Origin: Clostridium_AD estertheticum_D
Lineage (GTDB): Bacteria > Bacillota > Clostridia > Clostridiales > Clostridiaceae
Direction of reading: 5' to 3'
Assembly (NCBI RefSeq): GCF_018861295.1
Contig: NZ_JAHLDM010000001.1
Location: 434,001 to 498,000 of the forward strand
DNA: 64,000 bases
Of this stretch, positions 8,196 through 16,424 are shown in pieces. The notes under the pieces are model-generated. The model was not told the DNA's origin and ran no database searches. It was given only the letters and a program-made list of their open reading frames with translations. A program made the position numbers and the translations under genes. Position 1 is the first letter of the stretch; each line of letters starts with the position of its first letter.

Positions 8196-8948
8196 ATGAG
8201 AGAATATTTAAATGATTTTTTGCTGTTTTTTCAGTTTTTTACGAGAATACCTATAAATAAAAGTTTGAACTGTGAGAAAGATAATTTCAAGAGAGGATCT
8301 ATATTTTTTCCTATAGTAGGATTATTTATAGGAATCGTTCAATGGATAGTTTATTATCTGTTAATAAAAGTGTTACCAGTAAACATTACCGCAGTATTTG
8401 TAGTTATAATACCAATAATTATTACTGGAGGATTGCATGTTGATGGACTTGGAGATACATGTGATGGCTTCTTTTCGCTAAAAGGTGATAAATATAAAAT
8501 TATAGAAGTTATGAAAGATAGTTCAGTAGGTACTTTCGCGACTATCGCTATAGTATTTGATATGTTAGCACGATATGCGGCGGTGACTACTATTATACAA
8601 ATTGATTTACCATTTATATTAATTGCGGCTCCAATAATTGCAAGATTTACTGTGGTATTTATATCTTTTATAGGTAAAAATGCTAAAGAGACAGGTTCAG
8701 GTAATATATTTATTGGCAATATTGATGTTAAAAGACTAGTAATTGCAGGGGTAATAACTATTATACTTGGAACTTTATTAATAGGAATCAAAAATAGTGT
8801 TATAGTAATAATTCCAGCGTTATTTTTAAGTTTCCTGTTTAATAAATTTTGCGAGAGTAAAATTACAGGACTCACAGGTGACAGTTTGGGAGCTAATAAT
8901 GAATTAGTTGAGATTTTAACAATGATATTGTTTATAGCAGTAATTTAG
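8196..8948 (+). CDS. cobS: CobS, adenosylcobinamide-GDP ribazoletransferase
   Basis: CobS joins adenosylcobinamide-GDP to alpha-ribazole in the membrane. This 250-residue, strongly hydrophobic protein starts LLFFQFFTRIPI and contains GGLHVDGLGDTCDGFFS, the acidic D-x-x-x-D motif of the family, followed by KDSSVGTFA. About six membrane segments are visible. The start at ATG 8196 is the only one that keeps the conserved N terminus; it lacks an adjacent Shine-Dalgarno sequence and follows the hairpin and mini-frame noted separately. A terminator follows at 8994. Confidence 0.95.
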   Translation: MREYLNDFLLFFQFFTRIPINKSLNCEKDNFKRGSIFFPIVGLFIGIVQWIVYYLLIKVLPVNITAVFVVIIPIIITGGLHVDGLGDTCDGFFSLKGDKYKIIEVMKDSSVGTFATIAIVFDMLARYAAVTTIIQIDLPFILIAAPIIARFTVVFISFIGKNAKETGSGNIFIGNIDVKRLVIAGVITIILGTLLIGIKNSVIVIIPALFLSFLFNKFCESKITGLTGDSLGANNELVEILTMILFIAVI

Positions 8949-8959
8949 GGAAGCCTCAG

Positions 8960-8981
8960 GTGGGGACGGTTAACAATTAAT
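8960..8981 (+). repeat. REP-like element, copy 2 (left flank of RAYT gene)
   Basis: GTGGGGACGGTTAACAATTA, with the core at 8962-8981, lies 13 bases after the cobS stop. With the inverted copy at 10143-10162 it brackets the transposase gene in a 1.2-kb unit whose GGGG ends point outward. Confidence 0.85.
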
Positions 8982-8993
8982 TAGCTTATATTT

Positions 8994-9026
8994 GGGTGCA
9001 AATTTTTTTAAAATTTGCACCTTTTT
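8994..9026 (+). terminator. Terminator of the cobT-cobS group
   Basis: GGTGCAAATTT pairs with AAATTTGCACC at 9011-9021, followed by TTTTT. Confidence 0.92.
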
Positions 9027-9147
9027 ACGATTAAATTTACTAATTAATATTTTATTTCCAGTGCTTGTCCAATGTTAGCCCAATAAATATAGTTAGCTGT
9101 CATTCTGAAATTTTTATTGATTACATGAATATGAAAATTAATAAAAA

Positions 9148-10059
9148 TTAAGCATAACATTTAATGAAATCATCAATAATATTTCCATATTTTTCTTCTG
9201 TCCCAATTAAACCTATACCAATAGTGCTTAATCTAGATATTCTAGCTTGTGTAATGTTACCAAGTATGTTAGATATATCTTTTGATTTAAAATTGCATAG
9301 ACTCCTCATTAAAACAACAGCTAAAGCTTTTGCATTAACGAAATTTCTACTGTACTTCGTATAAAAATGGATTTTTGATATATTCATCTTTAATGCTATA
9401 AAATCTAATATGTCATCTGATTTAAAATTGCGTACCAGTATGTTCCTTTCACTATTATAATCTGTTTTTTCATCTTCAAACTCCATTTCCTGTTCTAATT
9501 TTTCTTCATTACACCTAAAGAGAAGGTTATAGTAATTTTTCCTTGCACTTTTAAGGTTATCACCAAAGAGACTCATAACAAATACATAATCAACTAAGTT
9601 AAAAGAATCAGTTGTTTTTCCTAAAAATATTGATAGACTAGAAAAAGTGTATTTTTCAGGAGAATCTTTATATTCGATTATATCTGTAGGATTATTGTGC
9701 ATATAAAGAGATAAGGTCCTTAAATATCTATCGCTATAAACTATTTTGCTCTTAAATCTATCTTTAAAAAGGTGTCCTTCTCTTTTATATTTTCTATTAA
9801 AGTACATTGCATAAGAAAAATTTATACCATGCATTATTTTTGATATATCACAGCCATTAGCATCAATCACTAAATGTGCGTGGTTATCCATAAGGCAGTA
9901 CCCGTAAAGCTTAAAATTATGGAGAGTTTTATACTTCTTTATAAGTAACAAATATCGTTTCTTATCTTCGTCATCCTTGAATAAAGTTATTTCACTTATA
10001 CTTTTGCACATGATATGAAATATCGACTCATCTGTTTTTACTCTTGCCGTTCTTGGCAC
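9148..10059 (-). CDS. RAYT: REP-associated tyrosine transposase (Y1/HUH family)
   Basis: This protein of about 303 residues has the HUH signature YCLMDNHAHLVI (His60 and His62) and the RAYT block YFNRKYKREGHLFKDRFKS, where Tyr86 or Tyr91 is the candidate nucleophile, followed by YMHNNPTDI. It starts MPRTARVKTDESIFHI, as usual in the family. I choose the GTG at 10059, 9-10 bases from GGAGAGG; a GTG at 10068 is too near that site. The C-terminal 140 residues, rich in charged residues, may form an extra DNA-binding region. RAYTs are single-copy domesticated relatives of IS200/IS605 transposases that act on REP hairpins. This gene lies between inverted copies of the 20-bp repeat found throughout the locus. 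Confidence 0.88.
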   Translation of the reverse strand: MPRTARVKTDESIFHIMCKSISEITLFKDDEDKKRYLLLIKKYKTLHNFKLYGYCLMDNHAHLVIDANGCDISKIMHGINFSYAMYFNRKYKREGHLFKDRFKSKIVYSDRYLRTLSLYMHNNPTDIIEYKDSPEKYTFSSLSIFLGKTTDSFNLVDYVFVMSLFGDNLKSARKNYYNLLFRCNEEKLEQEMEFEDEKTDYNSERNILVRNFKSDDILDFIALKMNISKIHFYTKYSRNFVNAKALAVVLMRSLCNFKSKDISNILGNITQARISRLSTIGIGLIGTEEKYGNIIDDFIKCYA

Positions 10060-10142
10060 AAAAATCACCTCTCCTCATAAAGTATTATTTTAATTGTTTC
10101 CCATGGAGTATAATGCTATTCATTTTTTTTAGGTTAATGTTC

Positions 10143-10166
10143 ATTAGTTGTTAACCGTCCCCGCCT
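10143..10166 (-). repeat. REP-like element, copy 3 (right flank of RAYT gene)
   Basis: ATTAGTTGTTAACCGTCCCC at 10143-10162 is an exact inverse of the consensus and faces copy 2 across the transposase gene. It is preceded by AATGTTC, the same extension seen in copy 1. Confidence 0.85.
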
Positions 10167-10187
10167 TAGATGTTATCTAAAACAGCA

Positions 10188-10206
10188 ATTAGTTGTTAAC
10201 CGTCCC
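10188..10206 (-). repeat. REP-like element, copy 4
   Basis: ATTAGTTGTTAACCGTCCC in the same orientation as copy 3 and 45 bp to its right, so the two form a short tandem. Confidence 0.85.
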
Positions 10207-10312
10207 TCAACTTTCTTTATGGGGCTAAAGAAAATCCTCCAACCCTTAAGTTTTATAATGATATTGACACCACCACTTAATTATAATAAACTAATAGTAC
10301 AATAGAATATAA

Positions 10313-10442
10313 TTTTAGGTGCCTAGAGTATTAGGTGAAAAGGGAATGTGGTTTAAGTCCGCAGCAGCCCCCGCTACTGTAATTGAGAAATCAAAAGCCA
10401 GGAGACCTGCCTAAATGATGTTAACAAAGCTTTCGGAGGGAA
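10313..10442 (+). promoter_or_regulatory. Cobalamin (B12) riboswitch
   Basis: The order of conserved blocks matches the AdoCbl riboswitch: TTAGGTGCC at 10315, GGTGAAAAGGGAATGTGG, GCAGCAGCCCCCGCTACTGT at 10361-10380, and the B12 box GCCAGGAGACCTGCCT at 10397-10412. It lies about 150 bases before cbiK and is followed by a terminator. The expected behaviour is premature termination when adenosylcobalamin is bound, shutting off the cbiK-cbiJ genes. Confidence 0.95.
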
Positions 10443-10481
10443 AGAACTTTTTAATGCAGTTAATTTTATTACGAATTAATT

Positions 10482-10524
10482 AAAAAGTAGTCGCTATCTT
10501 AAGTGAACTACTTTTTGTTTTTTT
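10482..10524 (+). terminator. Riboswitch expression-platform terminator
   Basis: AAAAAGTAGT (10482-10491) pairs with ACTACTTTTT (10507-10516), followed by a T run to 10524. It lies between the riboswitch and cbiK, the position of an attenuator. Confidence 0.85.
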
Positions 10525-10590
10525 GAAAAGATATTAGGAGCAAACAGAGTTCAAAATTCCGAAAAATACATTATAAGGTGGAAGAAAACA

Positions 10591-11424
10591 ATGAAGAAAG
10601 CAATTTTAGTTGTAAGTTTTGGAACAACATATGAAGACACAAGAAAAGTAACTATTGATGTAATAGAAAATAAAATAAAAAATACCTTTGTAGATTATGA
10701 TATAAGAAGAGCGTTTACTTCGCATGTTATTCTTAAGGTTCTTAAAAATAGAGATAATATTTATATAGATACACCAGAGGAAGCTTTGGAAAAACTAAAG
10801 AATGAAGGTTATAATGAGGTAATTGTTCAGCCTTTGCATGTTATTCCAGGAGCGGAATTTGATTATGTAAACAATGTAGTTAATAAATATAAGGAATGCA
10901 ATGCATTTGACAATATTTTGGTAGGAAGACCTCTTATATGTTTTAAGGGAGAAGAGGCTGGTGTGCCGGATGATTACACAATAATGGTGGACGCTTTATC
11001 AAATCAATTACCAAAAGATGACACAGTAATTTTAATGGGGCATGGTACAAATCATATTGCGAATGCAGTATATTGTTGCTTCGAAAGTGTTCTAAGGGAT
11101 AGAGGGTTTAAAAACGTTCATGTAGCAACAGTGGAAGGGTATCCGACTTTGGATAGAGTAATACCAAATGTTATTGCGCAAGGAACTAAGGAAGTTATTC
11201 TGATGCCACTGCTCTTAGTTGCAGGAGATCATGTTAAAAATGATATGGTTGGAGAAAAGGAAGAGTCATGGAAAAATATTTTAGAAGCAGAGGGATTTAA
11301 AGTAAGAATACACCTACATGGATTAGGAGAAAACATCGGTGTACAAGATATTTATATACAACATATTAATGATGTAATTAATGAAAAATTTAAAAATGTA
11401 GGAAAAACACATAAGGGTATTTAA
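10591..11424 (+). CDS. cbiK: CbiK, anaerobic sirohydrochlorin cobaltochelatase
   Basis: CbiK inserts Co(II) into sirohydrochlorin, the entry to the anaerobic branch. The 277-residue protein starts KKAILVVSFGTTYEDTRK and has the two metal-binding histidines His151 (LMGHGTNH) and His214 (VAGDHVKNDM), matching the two chelatase histidines of the Salmonella enzyme. No signal peptide is present, unlike the exported CbiK-P forms. AAGGTGG is the ribosome binding site. It is the first gene behind the riboswitch. Confidence 0.96.
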   Translation: MKKAILVVSFGTTYEDTRKVTIDVIENKIKNTFVDYDIRRAFTSHVILKVLKNRDNIYIDTPEEALEKLKNEGYNEVIVQPLHVIPGAEFDYVNNVVNKYKECNAFDNILVGRPLICFKGEEAGVPDDYTIMVDALSNQLPKDDTVILMGHGTNHIANAVYCCFESVLRDRGFKNVHVATVEGYPTLDRVIPNVIAQGTKEVILMPLLLVAGDHVKNDMVGEKEESWKNILEAEGFKVRIHLHGLGENIGVQDIYIQHINDVINEKFKNVGKTHKGI

Positions 11425-11495
11425 AATCATTCGTGGCTACTTGTAGATGAAATTATAAGTACAAGAGGAGTCAAAAGAAGAAAGGAAGGCATTTA

Positions 11496-12584
11496 ATGAT
11501 ACATGGTGGAGATATTTATACTAATGGATTACTTGAGGGACGAGAACTAATAGATTATAGTTCTAATATAAATCCACTTGGCGTTCCTAAAAGTTTTATT
11601 GACAATATTAGTGGTGCAGTAGATGCATTAACTAGATATCCAGATATTCAATATAGGAGTGTATTAAAGGCACTCGGCAAATACATTAGTTGCCCAGAGG
11701 AGTATTTTGTTTTAGGAAATGGGGCAGCAGAAATAATTGATTTAGTTATATCTTGCCTTAGAAGTGTACTAATTGTAGTACCTTCCTTTGTAGAGTATGA
11801 AATTGACGCTAAAAAGTGGGCTTGTAATATAGAATACTCGCACTTAAAAGAGAATTTTAATGGGACTGTTTTGCTAAAGCATAAGTATGCTCAGCTCTCT
11901 TATGATTATGATGATATTCTTAATAAATTACGAAGTGTAGAAGGGGTAATTATAGCTAATCCTAATAATCCTAATGGTAATATAATTGATAAAGCTAAGT
12001 TTCAAAAAATTCTTGATTATTGTGAGAGTAATAATAAAATCATAATAATAGATGAGGCTTTTATAGAATTTACGGGAGATGATTTGCACAGTTTTGCGCA
12101 GAGTGTTAAAACTTATAAATGTTTATTTGTAATAAAGGCTTTAACGAAATTTTTCGCAATGCCAGGCATAAGATTTGGGTATGGAGTTAGCAGTGATGCT
12201 AAATTAATAAAAAAAATTAAAGATAAACAAAACCCTTGGAATATAAACTGTTTTGCAGAAGTTGCAGCAATTAATGTGCTAAAGGATGTCGAGTATATTG
12301 AAAAAAGTAAACAATGGATAAGAAATGAAAGACCTATTTTCTTAAAAGCGTTAAATAGTATCTCATTTATAGATAAGGTCTTTTTAACCTATGGTAATTT
12401 TGTGTTATGTAAATTAAAAGAAGTAGATGCAGATGAGCTTTATAAACTATGTTTGGATCAAGGCTTTGTTATAAGAAAAGCAGACAATTTCAGGGGGCTG
12501 GACAAACAGTTTATAAGGTTAGCTGTTAAGGATAATGTCAGAAATGAAAAATTGATTCGGTGTTTAAAAAAATTAGAACTTTAG
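11496..12584 (+). CDS. cobD: CobD, threonine-phosphate decarboxylase
   Basis: CobD makes (R)-1-amino-2-propanol phosphate, the nucleotide-loop linker. This 362-residue PLP enzyme of the aspartate aminotransferase fold starts with HGGDIYTNG and DYSSNINPLG, contains NPNNPNG and DEAFIEF, and has the PLP lysine at Lys218 in KALTKFFAMPGIRFGYG. The context, between cbiK and cbiA, separates it from histidinol-phosphate aminotransferases, which share the fold. An AGGAAGG site precedes the ATG. Confidence 0.93.
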   Translation: MIHGGDIYTNGLLEGRELIDYSSNINPLGVPKSFIDNISGAVDALTRYPDIQYRSVLKALGKYISCPEEYFVLGNGAAEIIDLVISCLRSVLIVVPSFVEYEIDAKKWACNIEYSHLKENFNGTVLLKHKYAQLSYDYDDILNKLRSVEGVIIANPNNPNGNIIDKAKFQKILDYCESNNKIIIIDEAFIEFTGDDLHSFAQSVKTYKCLFVIKALTKFFAMPGIRFGYGVSSDAKLIKKIKDKQNPWNINCFAEVAAINVLKDVEYIEKSKQWIRNERPIFLKALNSISFIDKVFLTYGNFVLCKLKEVDADELYKLCLDQGFVIRKADNFRGLDKQFIRLAVKDNVRNEKLIRCLKKLEL

Positions 12585-12592
12585 GAAAACTT

Positions 12593-12613
12593 GAGGGACG
12601 GTTAAGAACTAAT
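12593..12613 (+). repeat. REP-like element, copy 5
   Basis: GAGGGACGGTTAAGAACTAAT starts about 10 bases after the cobD stop. It has AAGAAC in place of AACAAC. Confidence 0.8.
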
Positions 12614-12652
12614 TGACCTTTAGAGCCAGTCCATAAAAGGAAGTGAGTGTAA

Positions 12653-13978
12653 ATGAAGAGTATAGTTATAGCTTCAAATGCAAGTGGTGGTGGTAAAACC
12701 ACAGTAACCCTTGGGATTATGAAAGCCTTAAAAAATAGGGGCTTCAAGGTTCAGGGTTATAAAGTAGGGCCCGATTATATAGACTCGGCTTTTCATTCAA
12801 AGATAACGGGCCAAGATTCAAGAAATCTGGATTTATATCTTATGGGAGAGGCCGGAGTTAAGGCTAGCTTTTCTAGAGGTCACGGTGATTTAGGAGTAGT
12901 TGAAGGCGTAATGGGATTATATGATGGTAAAGGCATAGATACATCATATTCTACATATCATGTGTCTAAGGTTTTAGATCTACCTATTATACTTGTACTG
13001 TCTCCGAAAGCTCAGGTAGCAACCTTTTGTGCAGAAATAAATGGAATAGTTAATTTTAAAGATGCGAATATACGTGGCATAATATTAAATAACATAACAG
13101 AGAGTTACTATAATTTGCTTAAATCGGCAATTAATAAAAATTGTAAAATAAAGGTTTTAGGTTATCTTCCTAAAGATGAGAGATTATCTTTGAAAAGTAG
13201 GCATTTAGGGTTAATTCAAAGTAGTGAAATAGAGGATCTTGAGGAAAAAATTGAAGTTTGTTCCAAATTATTAGAAAAACATTTGGATGTGGATCTATTA
13301 TTAGAGCAATTTAAGGAAAGTAAGAAATATGTAGATGATTTTCATGTTGAAAGTAAGGGCAAAAGAATAGCTGTAGCCTACGATAAAGCTTTTAGTTTTT
13401 ATTATAAAGAAAATTTAGAGCTTTTAGAGGAACTCGGAGAAGTGATATACTTTAGTCCACTTATTGATAATGAATTACCGAGCAATATTGATTTTCTTTA
13501 TTTAGGTGGGGGGTACCCTGAGGTATTTATAAAGGAGTTATCTGAAAATACATCTATGATTTACAGTATTAAAAAAGCTCTAGATGGTGGACTACCCTGT
13601 TACGCTGAATGTGGAGGATTAATGTACCTTACTTTAGGGGAAAAGAATCTTGGCGAAGAACAAATAGCGCATAAAACTGTTGGCTTTTTTGATGGGTATT
13701 ATTCCTTGACCACAAAACTTCAGAATTTTGGATATGCAAAGATTAAGGTAGAGGTAGAAAATATTATTTTGCCAAAAGATATGAGCATAAACTGCCATGA
13801 GTTTCATAAATCGTTTGTTCATTTACAAGAAGAAAAAACATTTAAACTTTCTAAAGACGTTTATGACGGAAGCAAGAAAAATTGGTTATGTGGATATATT
13901 AAAAAAAACACTATAGCGGTATATGGACATGTGCACTTTTTTGGAAACTTATTATGGTTTAAAAAAATTTTTAAATAG
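12653..13978 (+). CDS. cbiA: CbiA, cobyrinate a,c-diamide synthase
   Basis: CbiA amidates the a and c carboxylates of cobyrinate using glutamine and ATP. The 441-residue protein has an N-terminal dethiobiotin-synthase-like ATPase domain with the P-loop SNASGGGKTT, then GYKVGPDYIDSAFH and GVMGLYDG. The C-terminal class I glutamine amidotransferase domain has the nucleophile Cys320 in YAECGGLMYL, and a His in YGHVHFFGN. An AAGGAAGTGAG site precedes the ATG. It is a standard two-domain length. Confidence 0.96.
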   Translation: MKSIVIASNASGGGKTTVTLGIMKALKNRGFKVQGYKVGPDYIDSAFHSKITGQDSRNLDLYLMGEAGVKASFSRGHGDLGVVEGVMGLYDGKGIDTSYSTYHVSKVLDLPIILVLSPKAQVATFCAEINGIVNFKDANIRGIILNNITESYYNLLKSAINKNCKIKVLGYLPKDERLSLKSRHLGLIQSSEIEDLEEKIEVCSKLLEKHLDVDLLLEQFKESKKYVDDFHVESKGKRIAVAYDKAFSFYYKENLELLEELGEVIYFSPLIDNELPSNIDFLYLGGGYPEVFIKELSENTSMIYSIKKALDGGLPCYAECGGLMYLTLGEKNLGEEQIAHKTVGFFDGYYSLTTKLQNFGYAKIKVEVENIILPKDMSINCHEFHKSFVHLQEEKTFKLSKDVYDGSKKNWLCGYIKKNTIAVYGHVHFFGNLLWFKKIFK

Positions 13979-13991
13979 GTGGATTAAGTCA

Positions 13992-14011
13992 ATTAATTGT
14001 TAACCGTCCCC
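13992..14011 (-). repeat. REP-like element, copy 6
   Basis: ATTAATTGTTAACCGTCCCC begins 13 bases after the cbiA stop and carries one substitution from the consensus. Confidence 0.85.
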
Positions 14012-14024
14012 AACTTTTGGGTCA

Positions 14025-14044
14025 ATTAGTTGTTAACCGTCCCC
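14025..14044 (-). repeat. REP-like element, copy 7
   Basis: ATTAGTTGTTAACCGTCCCC is an exact consensus copy, 33 bp from copy 6 and in the same orientation. Both lie between cbiA and cbiC. Confidence 0.85.
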
Positions 14045-14082
14045 GTCGGATTCTAGATTCTAAAACAAAAGGAGATTAAAAT

Positions 14083-14709
14083 ATGGATTACATAAAAATT
14101 CCTATGGATATAGAAAAGAGAAGCTTTGAAATTATTGGAGAGGAAATGGGAGAGCAAGAATATTCACCTAGAGAACTTTCAATAATAAAAAGAGTAATAC
14201 ATACTACAGCAGATTTTGATTACAAAAATATATTATATATTCGAGATGGAGCAATAGATGCGGCTGTAGAGTTACTTAAAAAAGGAGTAACGATATATAC
14301 TGATACAAAAATGGCGTTAGCAGGTATAAATAAAAAAGCTCTTAAAGATTTGAATTGTAATGCCTTATGTTTTGTTAGTGATGAAAATGTGGCTGAAATT
14401 GCTAAAGCGCGTCACATAACACGTTCTATGGCAGCGGTGGAGAAGGCAGTAGAAGATGGAGTTGAGTTCTTTATTTTTGGTAATGCACCTACAGCTTTAT
14501 TTAGATTAAAGGAATTAATTGAGGAAGGAAAATGCAATGCTAAATTTATAATAGCGACGCCGATTGGTTTTGTGGGAGCTGCGGAATCTAAAATAGAAAT
14601 TGAAAAATTGGACATCCCAATGATTGTTGTTAGGGGAAGAAAAGGTGGAAGTACAGTGGCCGCATCTATATTAAATGCATTAATGTATATGATAGTGGAT
14701 AGAGGTTAG
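14083..14709 (+). CDS. cbiC: CbiC, cobalt-precorrin-8 methylmutase
   Basis: CbiC moves the C11 methyl group to C12, giving cobyrinate. The 208-residue protein starts MDYIKIPMDIEKRSFEII and has the catalytic His40 in KRVIHTTADFDY, then FGNAPTALFRL and TPIGFVGAAESK, all typical of the family. The ribosome binding site is AAAGGAG. It is of normal length. Confidence 0.96.
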   Translation: MDYIKIPMDIEKRSFEIIGEEMGEQEYSPRELSIIKRVIHTTADFDYKNILYIRDGAIDAAVELLKKGVTIYTDTKMALAGINKKALKDLNCNALCFVSDENVAEIAKARHITRSMAAVEKAVEDGVEFFIFGNAPTALFRLKELIEEGKCNAKFIIATPIGFVGAAESKIEIEKLDIPMIVVRGRKGGSTVAASILNALMYMIVDRG

Positions 14710-14773
14710 CACGTAGCTTAAGAACTTTGTTTTAAAATTCTAAATTATTATAATCGGGGAGAGCAGATATCAT

Positions 14774-15037
14774 ATGGATTATCTAATACTATGTATAATC
14801 GTACTTTATATTTCAATACTTACAAGTAAGATTGATTCATTGCAAAAACATATAACTCGCATGAATTCAAATTTGATTAAGATCGCAAAGCAGGTTGGAA
14901 TTCCAGAAGATCCTTTAAATGATGAGTTAAAAAGTATCATAGAAAAAGATGGGAAAATTAAGGCGATAAAAAAATGTAGAGAGGTTACTGGATTTGGATT
15001 AAAGGAAGCAAAAGATTATGTTGATAACTTAAAATAA
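14774..15037 (+). CDS. Small membrane protein with ribosomal L7/L12 C-terminal-like domain
   Basis: This 87-residue protein has one hydrophobic N-terminal segment at about residues 2-18 (YLILCIIVLYISILT), a charged linker, and a C-terminal half reading GKIKAIKKCREVTGFGLKEAKDYVD. That half resembles the last 40 residues of ribosomal protein L7/L12, the factor-contacting face. Such small L7/L12-like proteins are found in Firmicutes, with unclear function. Its place between cbiC (64 bases away) and cbiD (about 29 bases) puts it in the cobalamin transcript, which I find odd. It has no cobalamin signature. Confidence 0.75.
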   Translation: MDYLILCIIVLYISILTSKIDSLQKHITRMNSNLIKIAKQVGIPEDPLNDELKSIIEKDGKIKAIKKCREVTGFGLKEAKDYVDNLK

Positions 15038-15066
15038 ATAACAACCTTAGCAGGGGGTACATGATA

Positions 15067-16152
15067 ATGCTTGATTTATATGTTAATTTTAATGGTAAAA
15101 AACTTAGATGTGGATATACAACTGGATCTTGTGCTGCTGCGGCCGCAAAAGCGGCTACGCAAATATTGTTTTATGATACTGATATAGAAGAGATAAAGAT
15201 AGACACCCCAAAGGGTATAGAATTATTGCTTCCAATATATAAGGTAGTAAAAGGGGAAAACTTTGTTGAGTGCTGCATTATAAAAGATGGTGGAGATGAT
15301 CCTGATGCAACTCACGGAATGGAAATCTGGTCAAGGGCTGAAAAATCGGAATCAGGATATACATTAAAAGGTGGAAAAGGCGTTGGGATAGTTAGGGGAG
15401 AAGGATTGTACGTGCCTAAGGGTGACTGGGCGATTAACCCAGTTCCTAGAAAAATGATAGAAAAAGAAGTAAGGGAAGTGCTGCCTAAAGACGCTGGGAT
15501 TACAATAACTGTATTCGTACCCGAGGGGGAAGAGGTAGCCAAGAAAACATTTAATCCAAGGCTTGGAATTGAAGGTGGCATATCGATACTAGGAACAACA
15601 GGTATTGTAACACCAATGTCACAGGAAGCACTTACAGAATCTATTAATATAGAAATATCTCAAAAAATAGCGCAGGGGCATAAAGATCTCACTTTGGTTT
15701 TTGGTAACATGGGGGAAGATATGGCAACGAAGATAGGGCTTAAATCAGATAATATAGTAATGGTTTCAAATTATATAGGATTTGCTTTAAATAGCTGCAT
15801 GGAAAAACATATAGAAAACATTTTGCTTATAGGTCATATAGGAAAAGCATGCAAGATAGCAGCGGGATGTTTTCAAACTCATAGTAGGGTATGTGATGTG
15901 AGGTTAGAAGTGATAGCACTAGAACTAGCTTTAATAGGAGCACCTACTGATATTGTAACTAAGGTTTATAAAGAAAAAACTACTGAGGGTGCAATAAAGT
16001 TATTAGAGGATGATTACAATGAAATATATGAAAATATCGCAAATAAAGTAAAGAAAAGATTATTTCAGTATACTTACGAAACAATTCCAGCAGAAGTTAT
16101 TATGTTTTCTATGAATAAAGGGATTTTGTGTGACACTAGGGAAAATAAGTAG
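15067..16152 (+). CDS. cbiD: CbiD, cobalt-precorrin-5B C1-methyltransferase
   Basis: CbiD methylates C1 of cobalt-precorrin-5B. The protein of about 361 residues starts LDLYVNFNGKKLRCGYTTGS and contains AAAAAKAA, DGGDDPDATHG and GGKGVGIVRGEGL, then NPVPRKMI; these are the conserved blocks of CbiD. I choose ATG 15067, 9 bases from AGGGGG; an ATG at 15061 is only 3 bases from that site. The stop codon TAG overlaps the first bases of a REP-like element. Confidence 0.95.
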   Translation: MLDLYVNFNGKKLRCGYTTGSCAAAAAKAATQILFYDTDIEEIKIDTPKGIELLLPIYKVVKGENFVECCIIKDGGDDPDATHGMEIWSRAEKSESGYTLKGGKGVGIVRGEGLYVPKGDWAINPVPRKMIEKEVREVLPKDAGITITVFVPEGEEVAKKTFNPRLGIEGGISILGTTGIVTPMSQEALTESINIEISQKIAQGHKDLTLVFGNMGEDMATKIGLKSDNIVMVSNYIGFALNSCMEKHIENILLIGHIGKACKIAAGCFQTHSRVCDVRLEVIALELALIGAPTDIVTKVYKEKTTEGAIKLLEDDYNEIYENIANKVKKRLFQYTYETIPAEVIMFSMNKGILCDTRENK

Positions 16153-16392
16153 GGACGGTTAACAACTAATGAGCACAATGCTTGTCCTAGCAAATAAGGA
16201 ATCAAATGAATAATCAATCAAATAAGCGGGGACGGTTAATAACTAATAAACATAATGCTTGTCCTAGCAGACAAGAAATTAAACAGATAATCAATCATCA
16301 AATAAGTAGGGACAGTTAACAACTAATGAACATAATGCTTGGACAAACAAGCAATCAATTAAGCAAATAAGCGGGGACAGTTAACAACTAAT
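16144..16392 (+). repeat. Tandem array of REP-like elements, copies 8-11, between cbiD and cbiE
   Basis: Four units each begin AATAAG, at 16144, 16221, 16301 and 16366. The 20-bp cores are at 16151-16170, 16228-16247, 16308-16327 and 16373-16392. Unit lengths are 77, 80 and 65 bp plus a partial one. After each of the first three cores comes ATGCTTG and then a small region that can pair: CTTGTC with GACAAG in unit 2, and GCTTG with CAAGC in unit 3. The first two units have ACGG and the last two ACAG. cbiD and cbiE are thus 272 bases apart, the widest gap within the cbi genes. Confidence 0.85.
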
Positions 16393-16424
16393 GCATGAAT
16401 AAATAGTGAAAGGTTGCAGAAAAT

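Noticed and set aside
16144..16392. CRISPR-like array between cbiD and cbiE
   Set aside because: Units are similar along their whole length, spacing is uneven, the same core occurs singly elsewhere, and no cas gene is present.
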